32,040 nt of DNA from Candidatus Peribacteria bacterium (GTDB lineage Bacteria; Patescibacteriota; Gracilibacteria; Peribacterales; Peribacteraceae), in NCBI GenBank assembly GCA_943354555.1, contig CALRCM010000010.1, positions 1-32,040 on the forward strand, read 5' to 3'. This document shows, in pieces, positions 23,333-30,487 of this stretch (the stretch's first letter is position 1; each line of letters starts with the position of its first letter). The position numbers and the translations under genes were made by a program. A model generated the notes under the pieces. That model saw only the letters and a list, made by a program, of their open reading frames with translations, was not told the DNA's origin and searched no databases.

Positions 23333-23953
23333 ATGGCTAAAAGTTCCCGTCCCGACCGCAAGCGCAATGATCGCCGCCAGCGCGAACCCTCCGAGTTCGA
23401 GGAGACGACGCTCAGCGTAGACCGCGTTACACGCGTGGTAAAAGGAGGCCGCCGCATGCGTTTCCGCGCGATCGTTGTAGCTGGAAACAAGAAGGGCAAA
23501 GTGGGTCTCGGTACCGGAAAGGCTGCTGAAGTGCAGGCTGCCGTGCAGAAAGCTTCCAAGGCCGCACGCAGGAACATGATCCGCATTCCTCTCAATAAAG
23601 GAACGATTCCCCATGCTGTTGACCTGAAATTCAAGTCCGCCAAGATCCGCATCATGCCCGCTAGTCCGGGTACAGGGCTCATTGCTGGTGGGGCTTTGCG
23701 CGTTGTGTTTGAAGCTGCAGGCGTCAAAGATGTCCTCTCCAAGCGCTATGGAACCCGCAACAAGCTGGTGAATGCGCAGGCAATCATTCTGGCTCTGCAA
23801 AAGCTCCATGCTCGCCCGGAGCATTTCAAAGAGGAAGTGAAGCCGACGGTAGCTAATCCTGATGCTGCAGCACTCGAAGTCGAACGTGGTAATGCGGGCG
23901 TGAAGGAAATCAGCCGCAGCCAGATTGATAAAGAGGGGAATCTTACGGCATGA
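23333..23953 (+). CDS. rpsE: 30S ribosomal protein S5
   Basis: About 206 aa from the ATG at 23333 (MAKSSRPDRKRNDRRQRE), which is preferred over the in-frame TTG at 23303 of the ORF track. The core has RVTRVVKGGRRMRFRAIVVAGNKKGKVGLGTGKAAEVQAAVQKA and GTGLIAGGALRVVFEAAGVKDVLSKRYGTRNKLVN, both classic S5. S5 acts in decoding fidelity and mRNA unwinding. The C-terminal 35 or so residues (EVKPTVANPDAAALEVERGNAGVKEISRSQ...) are an extension. It is the last gene of the transcription unit. L30, normally next, is missing. Confidence 0.96.
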   Translation: MAKSSRPDRKRNDRRQREPSEFEETTLSVDRVTRVVKGGRRMRFRAIVVAGNKKGKVGLGTGKAAEVQAAVQKASKAARRNMIRIPLNKGTIPHAVDLKFKSAKIRIMPASPGTGLIAGGALRVVFEAAGVKDVLSKRYGTRNKLVNAQAIILALQKLHARPEHFKEEVKPTVANPDAAALEVERGNAGVKEISRSQIDKEGNLTA

Positions 23954-23978
23954 AAGGAAACCCTCCGGGTTTCCTCTC
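23952..23978 (+). terminator. hairpin directly after rpsE
   Basis: GAAAGGAAACCC-TCC-GGGTTTCCTCTC is a 12-bp-arm stem beginning at the rpsE stop. There is no T-run right after it. It may stabilise the mRNA 3' end or act with the terminator 25 nt downstream. Confidence 0.6.
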
Positions 23979-24002
23979 ATGGGCTCTCTTTCCGGCAAAG
24001 TG

Positions 24003-24045
24003 GCCGCTCCAGGCAAGCGGAGCTTGCCTTCGCGGCGTTTTTTTT
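24003..24045 (+). terminator. intrinsic terminator of the ribosomal operon
   Basis: Nested stems GCCGC...GCGGC and GGCAAGC-GGA-GCTTGCC are followed by eight Ts. This closes the operon after S5, so L15/SecY must be transcribed separately. Confidence 0.85.
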
Positions 24046-24153
24046 ATGGGATGATTTGGAGAAAGAATAATCATAGTGCAATGGTATGGAAAAACGATGC
24101 ACAATTGTCTTTAGGAGAGTCCGTCTATTGCGTAGGCAGGGTCTGGGTACTGC

Positions 24154-24159
24154 TACAAT
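24154..24159 (+). promoter_or_regulatory. extended -10 promoter of DJ-1/PfpI gene
   Basis: TGC-TACAAT is an extended -10 and ends 6 nt before the ATG at 24166, implying a leaderless mRNA. The best -35 candidate (TTGCGT) is 20 nt upstream, too far for normal spacing. Confidence 0.5.
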
Positions 24160-24165
24160 TCCCCT

Positions 24166-24684
24166 ATGCGCACCGCCCTTCTCATTCTGGCTCAGCAAGG
24201 ATTTCAGGATCTCGAGTACGAAGGTACGCGTAAGGGTCTTGAAGATGCAGGATTCGCCGTCGTTATCGGCAGCAAAGCAAAAGGCCCATGCGTGGGAAAA
24301 TTTGGTGAGAAGATCGATGCCACTGTCGCATTGAAAGACGTTGTCGTAGAAGATTACGACCGTATTGCGTTCATCGGCGGGCCGGGGGCTTTTGCTTATG
24401 CATCCGATGCAGATGCTCTCAAGATTGCCAACGATACAGTTAGGGCTGGTATTCCTATCGGAGCAATCTGCATCGCGCCGACGATCCTTGCCAAGGCTAG
24501 AGTTCTCGATGGAAAAAAAGCAACGACGTGGGATGATGGACAGGGAACGCAGATCGCATTGCTTGAAAAAATGGGTGCGATCTATACAGGAGATTCTGTT
24601 ACGGTCGATGGATTGATTGTTACGGGAAATGGACCAGAGGCAGCGGAGGAATTTGGGAGGGCGTTTGTTTCGATTGCACATTAA
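24166..24684 (+). CDS. DJ-1/PfpI family protein
   Basis: 172 aa, one complete DJ-1/PfpI domain. The N-terminal strand and acidic residue are in LLILAQQGFQDLEYEG, the glycine-rich FIGGPGAFAYASDADALKIA follows, and the nucleophile elbow GAICIAP carries Cys102. VTVDGLIVTGNGPEAAEEFGRAFV closes the fold. The family includes cysteine-dependent proteases/glyoxalases/deglycases and chaperones; a specific activity cannot be told. It sits alone between the ribosomal operon terminator and a hairpin at its own stop, where the L30/L15 genes would be expected in other bacteria. Confidence 0.9.
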   Translation: MRTALLILAQQGFQDLEYEGTRKGLEDAGFAVVIGSKAKGPCVGKFGEKIDATVALKDVVVEDYDRIAFIGGPGAFAYASDADALKIANDTVRAGIPIGAICIAPTILAKARVLDGKKATTWDDGQGTQIALLEKMGAIYTGDSVTVDGLIVTGNGPEAAEEFGRAFVSIAH

Positions 24685-24686
24685 AA

Positions 24687-24708
24687 AACCCCACAAGGGG
24701 GTGGGGTT
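24687..24708 (-). terminator. hairpin terminator between DJ-1 and CAP genes
   Basis: AACCCCAC-aagggg-GTGGGGTT. On the minus strand it is followed by six Ts, so it is best oriented to end the minus-strand SLH/CAP gene; it may also serve DJ-1, whose stop lies 2 nt before it. Confidence 0.6.
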
Positions 24709-24738
24709 CGATTTCCAGTGACTACCAACGGCTCGACA
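24703..24738 (+). repeat. partial rearranged copy of the tRNA-like element
   Basis: GGGGTTCGATT (24703-24713) and ACGGCTCGACA (24728-24738) are exact 11-mers also present in the tRNA-like element, but in the opposite order. An ACTACCA lies between them. The remaining 100 nt to the tRNA-like element is AT-rich with small hairpins. Confidence 0.6.
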
Positions 24739-24841
24739 GAGCAATTTTAACCCCCTTAAAACGCAAAATCAAGTATTGGTTGTACGTTTGTACACCTGGT
24801 AAATTTGTAATTTATGGCTAATTCTAGCCAAGCCTTATCGT

Positions 24842-24911
24842 GGGGCGCGGCTAGGTGGCGCCGACGGCTCGACACCTGTCGGCTGGGGTTCGATTCCCCC
24901 GCGCTCCACCA
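24842..24911 (+). tRNA. tRNA-like element with encoded CCA, decoding unclear
   Basis: GGGGCGC pairs with GCGCTCC as a 7-bp acceptor stem with one GU. A T-arm follows with loop TTCGATT and four GC pairs, and the 3' end is ACCA. In between, a short D-like hairpin (GGC...GCC) and an arm GACGG/CTGTC leave an 8-nt loop CTCGACAC. The whole is 70 nt with CCA, about 5-6 short of normal, and lacks the usual T8 and linker. If decoding, the likely anticodon would be CGA, but a serine tRNA should have a long variable arm. It may be a divergent tRNA, a decayed copy or another tRNA-like RNA. Confidence 0.4.
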
Positions 24912-24932
24912 AGGCTTGATAAATATTAATCG

Positions 24933-26156
24933 TTAATCCTCTATCTTCCCAAACTCCTGCGACCACAGATCACCGAAGATGCCGATGCCAATTTCGTCGA
25001 AGGCGCCGCTCAGGATATTTTTCCGGTGATTCTCAGATTTCATCCAGTCGTCCATCACCTGCGTGGGGGTCAGCTGTCCCTTGGCAATATTTTCTCCGAG
25101 AGCGAAGCGTGCGAGACATGCACACTGGTCACCGGATTTGATCATGATGTAGTCCGGTCCAATCTCGCGGCGGTTTTGCAGCAGATCCATGGTGTTTACC
25201 GTAGTTGTGCACGGGCAGAGAGCTGCATTTTTGTCGAGGTAGCCTGCATCACGGATACGGTCGACGTAGGAAAGTCCCTCCGGCGTAAAATGACTGAAGT
25301 ACCCGCGCTTATGCATGTCTTTTGAGTGAAGCTGTGCCGCATCCGCGAGGAGTGCGTTGTGCCGGAGGATATGGAGGCCTGCATTACGACGTTCTGCATT
25401 CACGCGTTGCAGGATTTCGAGACGTACGGCGTCGAGCGTGTTGCTGCGTTTTGCAAGATTCATTCGCAGAGATTGTTTTACTGTTGACGGCCGCAGAGCG
25501 TAGGCCGATCTCTGCGGAGGGCTGACCGACTGCGACTGCGTAGGTGACGGGTTTGGTGCCGGATTCGAGGTCAGGATCGGCGGTAGTGATTGCTCCGCGC
25601 GCTTGAGTTCTTTTTTCATGAGCGTGGTACTTACGGATTTTCCCTGAAAATTAGCCTTGAGAATTTTTGCGATACCGTCGACGGCTTCGTCTTGTGTTAC
25701 ACGGGCATCTGGATGCAGGAGCAGAGGGGAATTTTTATTACGGAATATTCCTGTCTTTTGCGCGATTCCTACATAGTTTCGATAGGGGGTGTTTGCTGGG
25801 ACATCGGTAAATGGAAACGGAATATTCGTTTCGAGTGCAAATGTGACGGTAAGCATCTTTAAAAACTCTCCCCGGCTTACGGATCCATGCGGATGAAGGA
25901 GTCCATTTGTAGGATCTGGACCGATCATGTTCATGCGCACGGCGGTCTTTAGGTAGGGGATGTACCACTCACCCTCGAGAACATCGGGGTAGAGCAAAGG
26001 CTGGTCGTCGAGTAGGAGTGGAATGTCGGCGCTATTCAGGAGAAGCATCGTAGCTTCGGCCCGTTTCAGGTACAGAGGCGGCCGGTCCAGAACAGACGCT
26101 ATAGGCGCAGAAGTGCCTAGTAATGTAGCGGTGATGATGGCGAGAGTGCGGAGCAT
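24933..26156 (-). CDS. secreted SLH-domain plus CAP-domain protein
   Basis: 407 aa. The N-terminal hydrophobic stretch MLRTLAIITATLLGTSAPIAS is a signal peptide or anchor. Residues about 50-175 hold two S-layer-homology-like repeats (LYPDVLEGEWYIPYLKTAVRMNMIGPD... and FTDVPANTPYRNYVGIAQKTGIF...). A Pro/Ser/Gln linker follows (about 192-228). Residues 245-400 are a CAP/SCP domain: HSKDMHKRGYFSHFTPEG, GENIA (E355) and DDWMKSENHRKNILSGAFDEIGIGI (H377). Two CxC pairs (CPC, CAC) flank an insert and could form disulfides outside the cell. SLH repeats suggest binding to the cell surface; the CAP function is unknown. It is transcribed against the ribosomal genes around it. Confidence 0.87.
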   Translation of the reverse strand: MLRTLAIITATLLGTSAPIASVLDRPPLYLKRAEATMLLLNSADIPLLLDDQPLLYPDVLEGEWYIPYLKTAVRMNMIGPDPTNGLLHPHGSVSRGEFLKMLTVTFALETNIPFPFTDVPANTPYRNYVGIAQKTGIFRNKNSPLLLHPDARVTQDEAVDGIAKILKANFQGKSVSTTLMKKELKRAEQSLPPILTSNPAPNPSPTQSQSVSPPQRSAYALRPSTVKQSLRMNLAKRSNTLDAVRLEILQRVNAERRNAGLHILRHNALLADAAQLHSKDMHKRGYFSHFTPEGLSYVDRIRDAGYLDKNAALCPCTTTVNTMDLLQNRREIGPDYIMIKSGDQCACLARFALGENIAKGQLTPTQVMDDWMKSENHRKNILSGAFDEIGIGIFGDLWSQEFGKIED

Positions 26157-26169
26157 AGGAAATCCAGCT

Positions 26170-26175
26170 ATTATA
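26170..26175 (-). promoter_or_regulatory. extended -10 promoter of SLH/CAP gene
   Basis: On the minus strand TGC-TATAAT is a perfect extended -10, 13 nt before the ATG. This predicts a leader of only a few bases. No good -35 is seen. Confidence 0.6.
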
Positions 26176-26220
26176 GCACATTTTGAGGGCTTTTGCTGCA
26201 GAGATTGGATTTGTAGATTG

Positions 26221-26319
26221 CTTGGGTTTATGGGGTTTATGTTTCATGCATTTTTCTTACATTGGTACAACTGCCTACTCTACAAACCCTGCAAACCTCA
26301 AAAACCCAATAAACCCACT
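26221..26319. repeat. imperfect inverted repeat before rplO
   Basis: The arm TTGGGTTTATGGGGTTTATG is complementary, with a few mismatches, to CAAAAACCCAATAAACCCA about 60 nt on. Both arms are built from GGTTTAT-like short units. It lies in the intergenic region between the divergent SLH/CAP and rplO genes. Confidence 0.6.
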
Positions 26320-26337
26320 TTCTCTCACAGATTTCCT

Positions 26338-26365
26338 TTGACCCTTCGCCTCTTTTCGCTAAGCT
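26338..26365 (+). promoter_or_regulatory. promoter of rplO-secY
   Basis: TTGACC (26338-26343), a 16-nt spacer and TAAGCT (26360-26365). The GTG start is 7 nt after the -10, so the mRNA would be leaderless. Confidence 0.5.
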
Positions 26366-26372
26366 GCCCCAC

Positions 26373-26825
26373 GTGCTTCACACACTACGACCATCACGGG
26401 GTGCCGTAACCCGACGCAAGCGCGTCGCACGTGGCAATAGCGCCGGAGGAGGAACAACAGCCGGTCGTGGGACCAAGGGTCAGCAGTCGCGCGTGGGAAA
26501 AGGCCACAACTTTGGTTTTGAAGGAGGTCAGACGCCGCTTGTTCGCCGCCAACCCAAGCTCGGCGGATTTACGCGTCCGCGCTCACTTCGTTACGAAGTG
26601 GTTACCCTCGGAAAGATGGAGAGCCTTCTCGATGCAGGCAGCTACGACGCTGTAGCTCTGCGCCGCAGAGGTCTCGTGCGCTCCGGACGCCCGGTGAAAG
26701 TTCTCGGCAATACTGTTTCCAAGAAGTTCACCCTCACTGTTCAAGCCGCTTCCAAAGGAGCGAGGGCTGCCGTACAGAAGGCAGGAGGCAGTGTTACTAT
26801 CGTTAAGCTGACAGCGCAGAGCTGA
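26373..26825 (+). CDS. rplO: 50S ribosomal protein L15
   Basis: 150 aa with a GTG start. MLHTLRPSRGAVTRRKRVARGNSAGGGTTAGRGTKGQQSR is the L15 N-terminus, and GFEGGQTPLVRRQPKLGGF is diagnostic. L15 is a late assembly protein linking several 23S domains. It is separated from rpsE by 2.4 kb of unrelated genes and has its own promoter. secY follows after 16 nt, keeping the usual L15-SecY pair. Confidence 0.97.
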   Translation: MLHTLRPSRGAVTRRKRVARGNSAGGGTTAGRGTKGQQSRVGKGHNFGFEGGQTPLVRRQPKLGGFTRPRSLRYEVVTLGKMESLLDAGSYDAVALRRRGLVRSGRPVKVLGNTVSKKFTLTVQAASKGARAAVQKAGGSVTIVKLTAQS

Positions 26826-26841
26826 AAGCTGATCGCTCTGC

Positions 26842-28119
26842 ATGTTCACCTACCTCCGCCAACTCTGGCACTCTGAAGAACTCCGCAAGAGGATTCTTGT
26901 TACACTCGGTCTTCTTTTGGCATATCGCGTTGCCGCGCACATCTCCATCCCAGGGGCAGATTCTTTTGCCCTCAAACAGTTCCTCGACTCGCGCCAGGCC
27001 GGCGGTGTGATGGGGGTCTTTGCAGCACTTACCGGTGGTGCGCTCGATAACTTCTCCATCGTTCTTCTCGGACTTTCTCCGTACATCAATGCCAGCATTA
27101 TCGTACAGCTCTGTACCGTGATCTTCCCGAGACTCGAGGCACTAAGCAAAGAAGGAGTAAGTGGTCAGCAGACCATCAACCGCTATACGCGCTGGCTTAG
27201 TCTTCCGCTTACGTTCGTACAGAGCTATGGATTCCTCATCCTTCTCGGTCGTGGGGGCATCCAACTCCTCGACACATCGTTTCCCGCAGTCATCCTCCCG
27301 ATGATCTACGTGACTGCAGGGTCCATCTTCCTCATGTGGATCGGTGAGCTCATCACGGAGAAGGGCATCGGCAATGGTATCTCCCTTATCATCTTCGCCG
27401 GAATCGTCTCCGGAATGCCGGCTTCACTCAGCGCAATGTTTATCGCAGGGGAGGGGAAGCTTGCGGCGTTCTACCTCTTTGCCATCACTTCGATCGCTAT
27501 GCTTGTCGGTGTTGTGCTCTTTACCGACGCGCATCGTCTCATACCTATTACGTACGCTAACCAAGGATCCGGTCGCGGGGTACAGGCAAATATTCCGATT
27601 CGCTTAAACCAGGCAGGCATGATCCCAATCATCTTTGCAATCTCCCTCATCACCCTTCCTGCTATTTTTGCGCAGTTCCTTCAGACGGCGCCGCGCTTCG
27701 CCGGTGTTGTGCGTTTCATTACGACGTATCTCAATCCGCAGTCTCCTAGCTTCACGTACATCATTGGGTACTTCCTGCTCGTGATCGGCTTCACCTACTT
27801 CTACGTCTCCGTCACCTTCAAGCCCGATGAGCTTGCCGAGAGCATCCAGAAGCGTGGCGGCTTTATCCCCGGTATCCGCCCGGGTCGAGCAACTGCGGAG
27901 ATCCTTGCGAAAGTCAGTAACCGCCTGAATCTCTGGGGTGGTGTATTCCTTGGAATCGTTGCGGTCATTCCGCTTTTCTTTACGAAGTATTCCAATCTCT
28001 CGAGTCAGGATCTGCTCATCTCCGGATCAGGATTGATCATCATTGTCGGCGTCGTTATGGAATTGATTAGACAAGTGAATGCGCAGTTGCTTGCACATGA
28101 TTATGAGAAGTTGGTGTGA
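26842..28119 (+). CDS. secY: protein translocase subunit SecY
   Basis: 425 aa, usual length, ten predicted membrane segments. The N-terminus is RILVTLGLLLAYRVAAHISIPGAD; the plug region follows with ALDNFSIVLLGLSPYINASIIVQL, and the cytosolic loops include FTDAHRLIPITYANQGSGRG and GGFIPGIRPGRATAEIL. C-terminal GVVMELIRQVNAQLLAHDYEKLV is typical. It forms the SecYEG channel for secretion and membrane insertion. adk normally follows directly but is 2.5 kb away here. Confidence 0.97.
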   Translation: MFTYLRQLWHSEELRKRILVTLGLLLAYRVAAHISIPGADSFALKQFLDSRQAGGVMGVFAALTGGALDNFSIVLLGLSPYINASIIVQLCTVIFPRLEALSKEGVSGQQTINRYTRWLSLPLTFVQSYGFLILLGRGGIQLLDTSFPAVILPMIYVTAGSIFLMWIGELITEKGIGNGISLIIFAGIVSGMPASLSAMFIAGEGKLAAFYLFAITSIAMLVGVVLFTDAHRLIPITYANQGSGRGVQANIPIRLNQAGMIPIIFAISLITLPAIFAQFLQTAPRFAGVVRFITTYLNPQSPSFTYIIGYFLLVIGFTYFYVSVTFKPDELAESIQKRGGFIPGIRPGRATAEILAKVSNRLNLWGGVFLGIVAVIPLFFTKYSNLSSQDLLISGSGLIIIVGVVMELIRQVNAQLLAHDYEKLV

Positions 28120-28161
28120 TGGTGTGGTGGTTTTGTGATTTCATGTCGCCCATCGCTTGCG

Positions 28162-28187
28162 GTAGAGACGGCACGTGTGCCGTCTCC
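28162..28187 (+). repeat. REP palindrome 1
   Basis: GAGACGGCAC-gt-GTGCCGTCTC is preceded by GTAG. It lies 43 nt after the secY stop and could act as an mRNA-end structure. It shares the flank ATCGCTTGCGGTAGAGACG with the reverse complement of REP 5. Confidence 0.85.
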
Positions 28188-28197
28188 AATACGATTA

Positions 28198-28800
28198 TCA
28201 GGCCGGATCATTTGAGACGCCACGCGTGGCGTCTCTACGGGGATGCATCTGCATGAAATTCCGATCACGCTCCCATGTTCTTGGATTTTCCCGAATATAC
28301 GATCGTATATTTTCCAATGCACGGTCAGATCGAATAATGTGATCATAGAATCGGGTTTGCCATCCGAAATCATGGTGACCAATTTCATGAATGCGTTTTG
28401 TGGATGCGCCTTTAATGCGTCCGATGATAGAACCGATGGAAGATGGTTTTAATCGGGGAAGGGGGATGATTGTCGCGACATCGGTTGAGACGGCACAACG
28501 TGCCGTCTCTACAGGATCCACATTATCCCATGGGCAAATTTCTATGATGGCGTGCATATGATTCGGCATCACCACCCATTCATTCAGGATGATGTTTTGC
28601 CGAAGGCACGATGTGCGTGCAATTTCCTGTGCGACAATGCACCCCGCATCCGACAATCCCATTACCCCACTACGGATTTCTCCGAACCATGGATACTGGC
28701 CATGCGTACACGCCGTCACGAAATACATCCCCGCCTCCGCGTAATCCCGCCCTATGAGGCGCGCGGATTCCACCCGATAGCGATCGCGAAACATGGTCAT
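28198..28800 (-). CDS. REP-associated tyrosine transposase (RAYT)
   Basis: 200 aa. It starts MTMFRDRYRVESARLIGRDY. The HUH motif is VVMPNHMHAII (His81-Met-His83), and downstream are FGWQTRFYDHIIR and IRSYIRENPRTWERDRN, which supply candidate catalytic tyrosines (152, 168). This is the Y1/HUH IS200-like family (COG1943) whose single-domain members cut and join REP hairpins and usually are not mobile on their own. Residues about 97-105 (VETARCAVST) are encoded by an internal REP unit, and the C-terminal RRDATRGVS by another, so REP sequence has become part of the coding region. It is a singleton gene opposite to secY. Confidence 0.9.
   Translation of the reverse strand: MTMFRDRYRVESARLIGRDYAEAGMYFVTACTHGQYPWFGEIRSGVMGLSDAGCIVAQEIARTSCLRQNIILNEWVVMPNHMHAIIEICPWDNVDPVETARCAVSTDVATIIPLPRLKPSSIGSIIGRIKGASTKRIHEIGHHDFGWQTRFYDHIIRSDRALENIRSYIRENPRTWERDRNFMQMHPRRDATRGVSNDPA
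28214..28238 (-). repeat. REP palindrome 2 (codes RAYT C-terminus)
   Basis: GAGACGCCACG-CGTGGCGTCTC is perfect, followed by TAC (minus-strand GTAG). It is inverted relative to REP 1 and 27 nt from it, a BIME-like pair. It encodes residues about 188-196 of the RAYT. Confidence 0.85.
28487..28512 (-). repeat. REP palindrome 3 (inside RAYT gene)
   Basis: GAGACGGCAC-aac-GTGCCGTCTC-TAC is in frame within the RAYT coding sequence, between the HUH motif and the tyrosine region. Confidence 0.85.
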
Positions 28801-29265
28801 CTACCGATGATCGTCGAGGTGGGACGGATTGTCAGCTGTACGTACGTCCACCCGAGGATACGTCGACCTCGTAGAGACGCCACGCGTGGCGTCTCTACAC
28901 GTTTAACGCCACCAAAATTCCCCACACAAACCATTGCATTTTCTGTGTTTTATTGGAAAATATCTGTCCTAGGTCCTATGGACTTAGGATCGGTCTTTGA
29001 CAGTACAGTGCATTACTTTTCCCTGTGCGTAGCACGTTGTTCGCCTTAGGCGGATAGCGCGCTACGTATAGGTGGGAAGATGTTCTTCCCGCTCGCCATT
29101 TTTTCCTCGCGCTTTAGAAAGGAACAACCGCGCATCTATCTGGAAATGCAAACTTCACTCGAGAGGGTTTTCATTTCGTCTCTTGGCAGCGACACGTAGC
29201 AACGTTTGGTACCAAACCTATTTCAGTTCTTGGGGCACCTGCCCCGCAGTTGAAGGAACCCGATC
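28801..29265. other. intergenic region without a recognised gene
   Basis: It holds REP 4 (28871-28898), a 10-bp imperfect inverted repeat TCCTAGGTCC-tat-GGACTTAGGA (28967-28989), a TTGACA (about 28997) without a matching -10, and a hairpin-prone stretch with CGTAGC...GCTACG around CGCCttaGGCG (about 29028-29066). No ORF here looks real. Confidence 0.6.
28871..28898. repeat. REP palindrome 4 (28-bp perfect)
   Basis: GTAGAGACGCCACG followed by its exact reverse complement, so GTAG is present on both strands. It lies about 70 nt upstream of the RAYT start. Confidence 0.9.
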
Positions 29266-30414
29266 ATGACTTTGAAGTTTTCCGATGGAGCGCAGGACAA
29301 GCCTGCAATCTTCCTTGCACAATTTCGTTGCAAGAAAGATCCATGGCTTACCCCTGACTCGTGTGCGCAGTGGGCGGTGAAGTTGGGATACGGCGGTGTC
29401 CAGATTCCCGCTTGGGATGATGGGCTCATCGATCTCGCTCGTGCAGCCCAATCGAAGGACTATTGCCAGAATGTCGCTATGCGTCCGTTCACGGATGCAA
29501 AACTGGCGATCACGCATTTGGCCAATCATATCCATGGTCAGTGCGTGGCGATCAACCCGACGCTGTTGCCACTCTTTGAGTGCTTCGCACCCGAGGGGCT
29601 TGCTGGGAATCTCTCGGCGATCAGCGAGTGGGCGGTTGGGCAGATGAAGCTCACCGTCCTGGCGTCGGCGAACATGGGACTCAAAACCGTGTTCGCTTTC
29701 CCAGGAAGCTTCGCCTGGCCCTTCGTGTACCCGTGGCCGCAGCGGCCGCAGGTGCTCATCGCCGCTGCCATGTAGGAGCTGGCTGCTCGCTGGCTTCCCG
29801 TGTTGGATCTCGCCGAGGAGTGCGGTCAGAAAATGGCGTTTGAAGTGCATCCCGGAGAAGACATTTTCGACGGGCGTACCTTCGAGATGTTTTTGGAGGC
29901 TGTGGGGAATCACCCCGCGGTCGGGATCGCCTTCGATCCCAGTCACTTCATCCTGCAAGGGTTGGACTACCTCGACTTCGTCGATACCTATGCCGACCGG
30001 ATTTTCGGTTGCCATTGGAAGGATGCGGAGTTTAAGCCCACGGGATCGCAGGGCGTGTACTCCGGCTACGAGGCGTGGCCGAATCGCGCGGGGCGTTTCC
30101 GCTCGCTCGGCGATGGCCAACTGAATCTTGGCGGGCTGGAGGAACGCTTGCAAGAAAACGGCCTCTCGCTCTGGCGGGTGCTCGAGTGGGAGGATGTCGT
30201 GAAGGGCCGTCAACAGGGTGCCGAGGAAGGTGCCCAAGTGCTCCAAGGCGTCATCGATGGTGATGATGTGTTGCCGAACTTCTTGGAAGTCCGTCCGCAC
30301 AGCGATGTCTTCGATAATTTCGCGGGAGTGAAGTTCAGCCGCGCGACGCTCCAGCGGTGTCTGGGCTTTGCCATCTCTCCGCAGATGGCGACGAAGCTCG
30401 GTCTCTCGGAGTAA
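29266..30414 (+). pseudogene. sugar phosphate isomerase/epimerase with in-frame TAG
   Basis: Two ORFs (29266-29775 and 29800-30414) lie in one frame, split only by TAG at 29773-29775. Joined they give about 382 residues of a xylose-isomerase-like TIM barrel: PAIFLAQFRCKKDPWL, KLGYGGVQIPAWD, FAWPFVYPWPQRPQ, then after the stop ELAARWLPVLDLAEECGQKMAFEVHPGEDIFDGRTFEMFLE, FDPSHFILQGLDYLDF and CHWKDAEFKPTGSQGVYSGY, with the metal-binding Glu/Asp/His set spread over both halves. Relatives read '...EELA-RW', so GAG to TAG is the likely change. Unlike its neighbours it has AAGGA 8 nt before the ATG and GC-rich codons, pointing to transfer. A terminator follows. Read-through cannot be excluded. Confidence 0.8.
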
Positions 30415-30448
30415 CATCTCTGCACTGTTTCTCTGTCAAAACCACTGT

Positions 30449-30480
30449 CCCGCAGCCGGCAACGGCTGCGGGATTTCTTT
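30449..30480 (+). terminator. terminator after the isomerase pseudogene
   Basis: CCCGCAGCC-ggcaac-GGCTGCGGG followed by atttcttt. A perfect 9-bp GC-rich stem. Confidence 0.8.
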
Positions 30481-30487
30481 GTATATT

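Noticed and set aside
23977-24744. 255-aa minus-strand ORF over DJ-1
   Set aside because: It is antisense to DJ-1 and runs through two hairpins; no family features.
24687-24911. A tmRNA gene spanning both tRNA-like segments
   Set aside because: The span is only about 220 nt, no tag ORF ending in Ala-Ala-stop is present, and the upstream GGGGGTG does not pair with the 3' GCGCTCC.
28162-28898. CRISPR array from the regular palindromes
   Set aside because: Spacing is irregular, copies vary at the centre and occur in both orientations, and a RAYT is present, so REPs explain them.
29218-30417. 399-aa minus-strand ORF opposite the isomerase
   Set aside because: It is an antisense shadow of GC-rich coding DNA. 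The plus frame has clear family motifs and this one has none.
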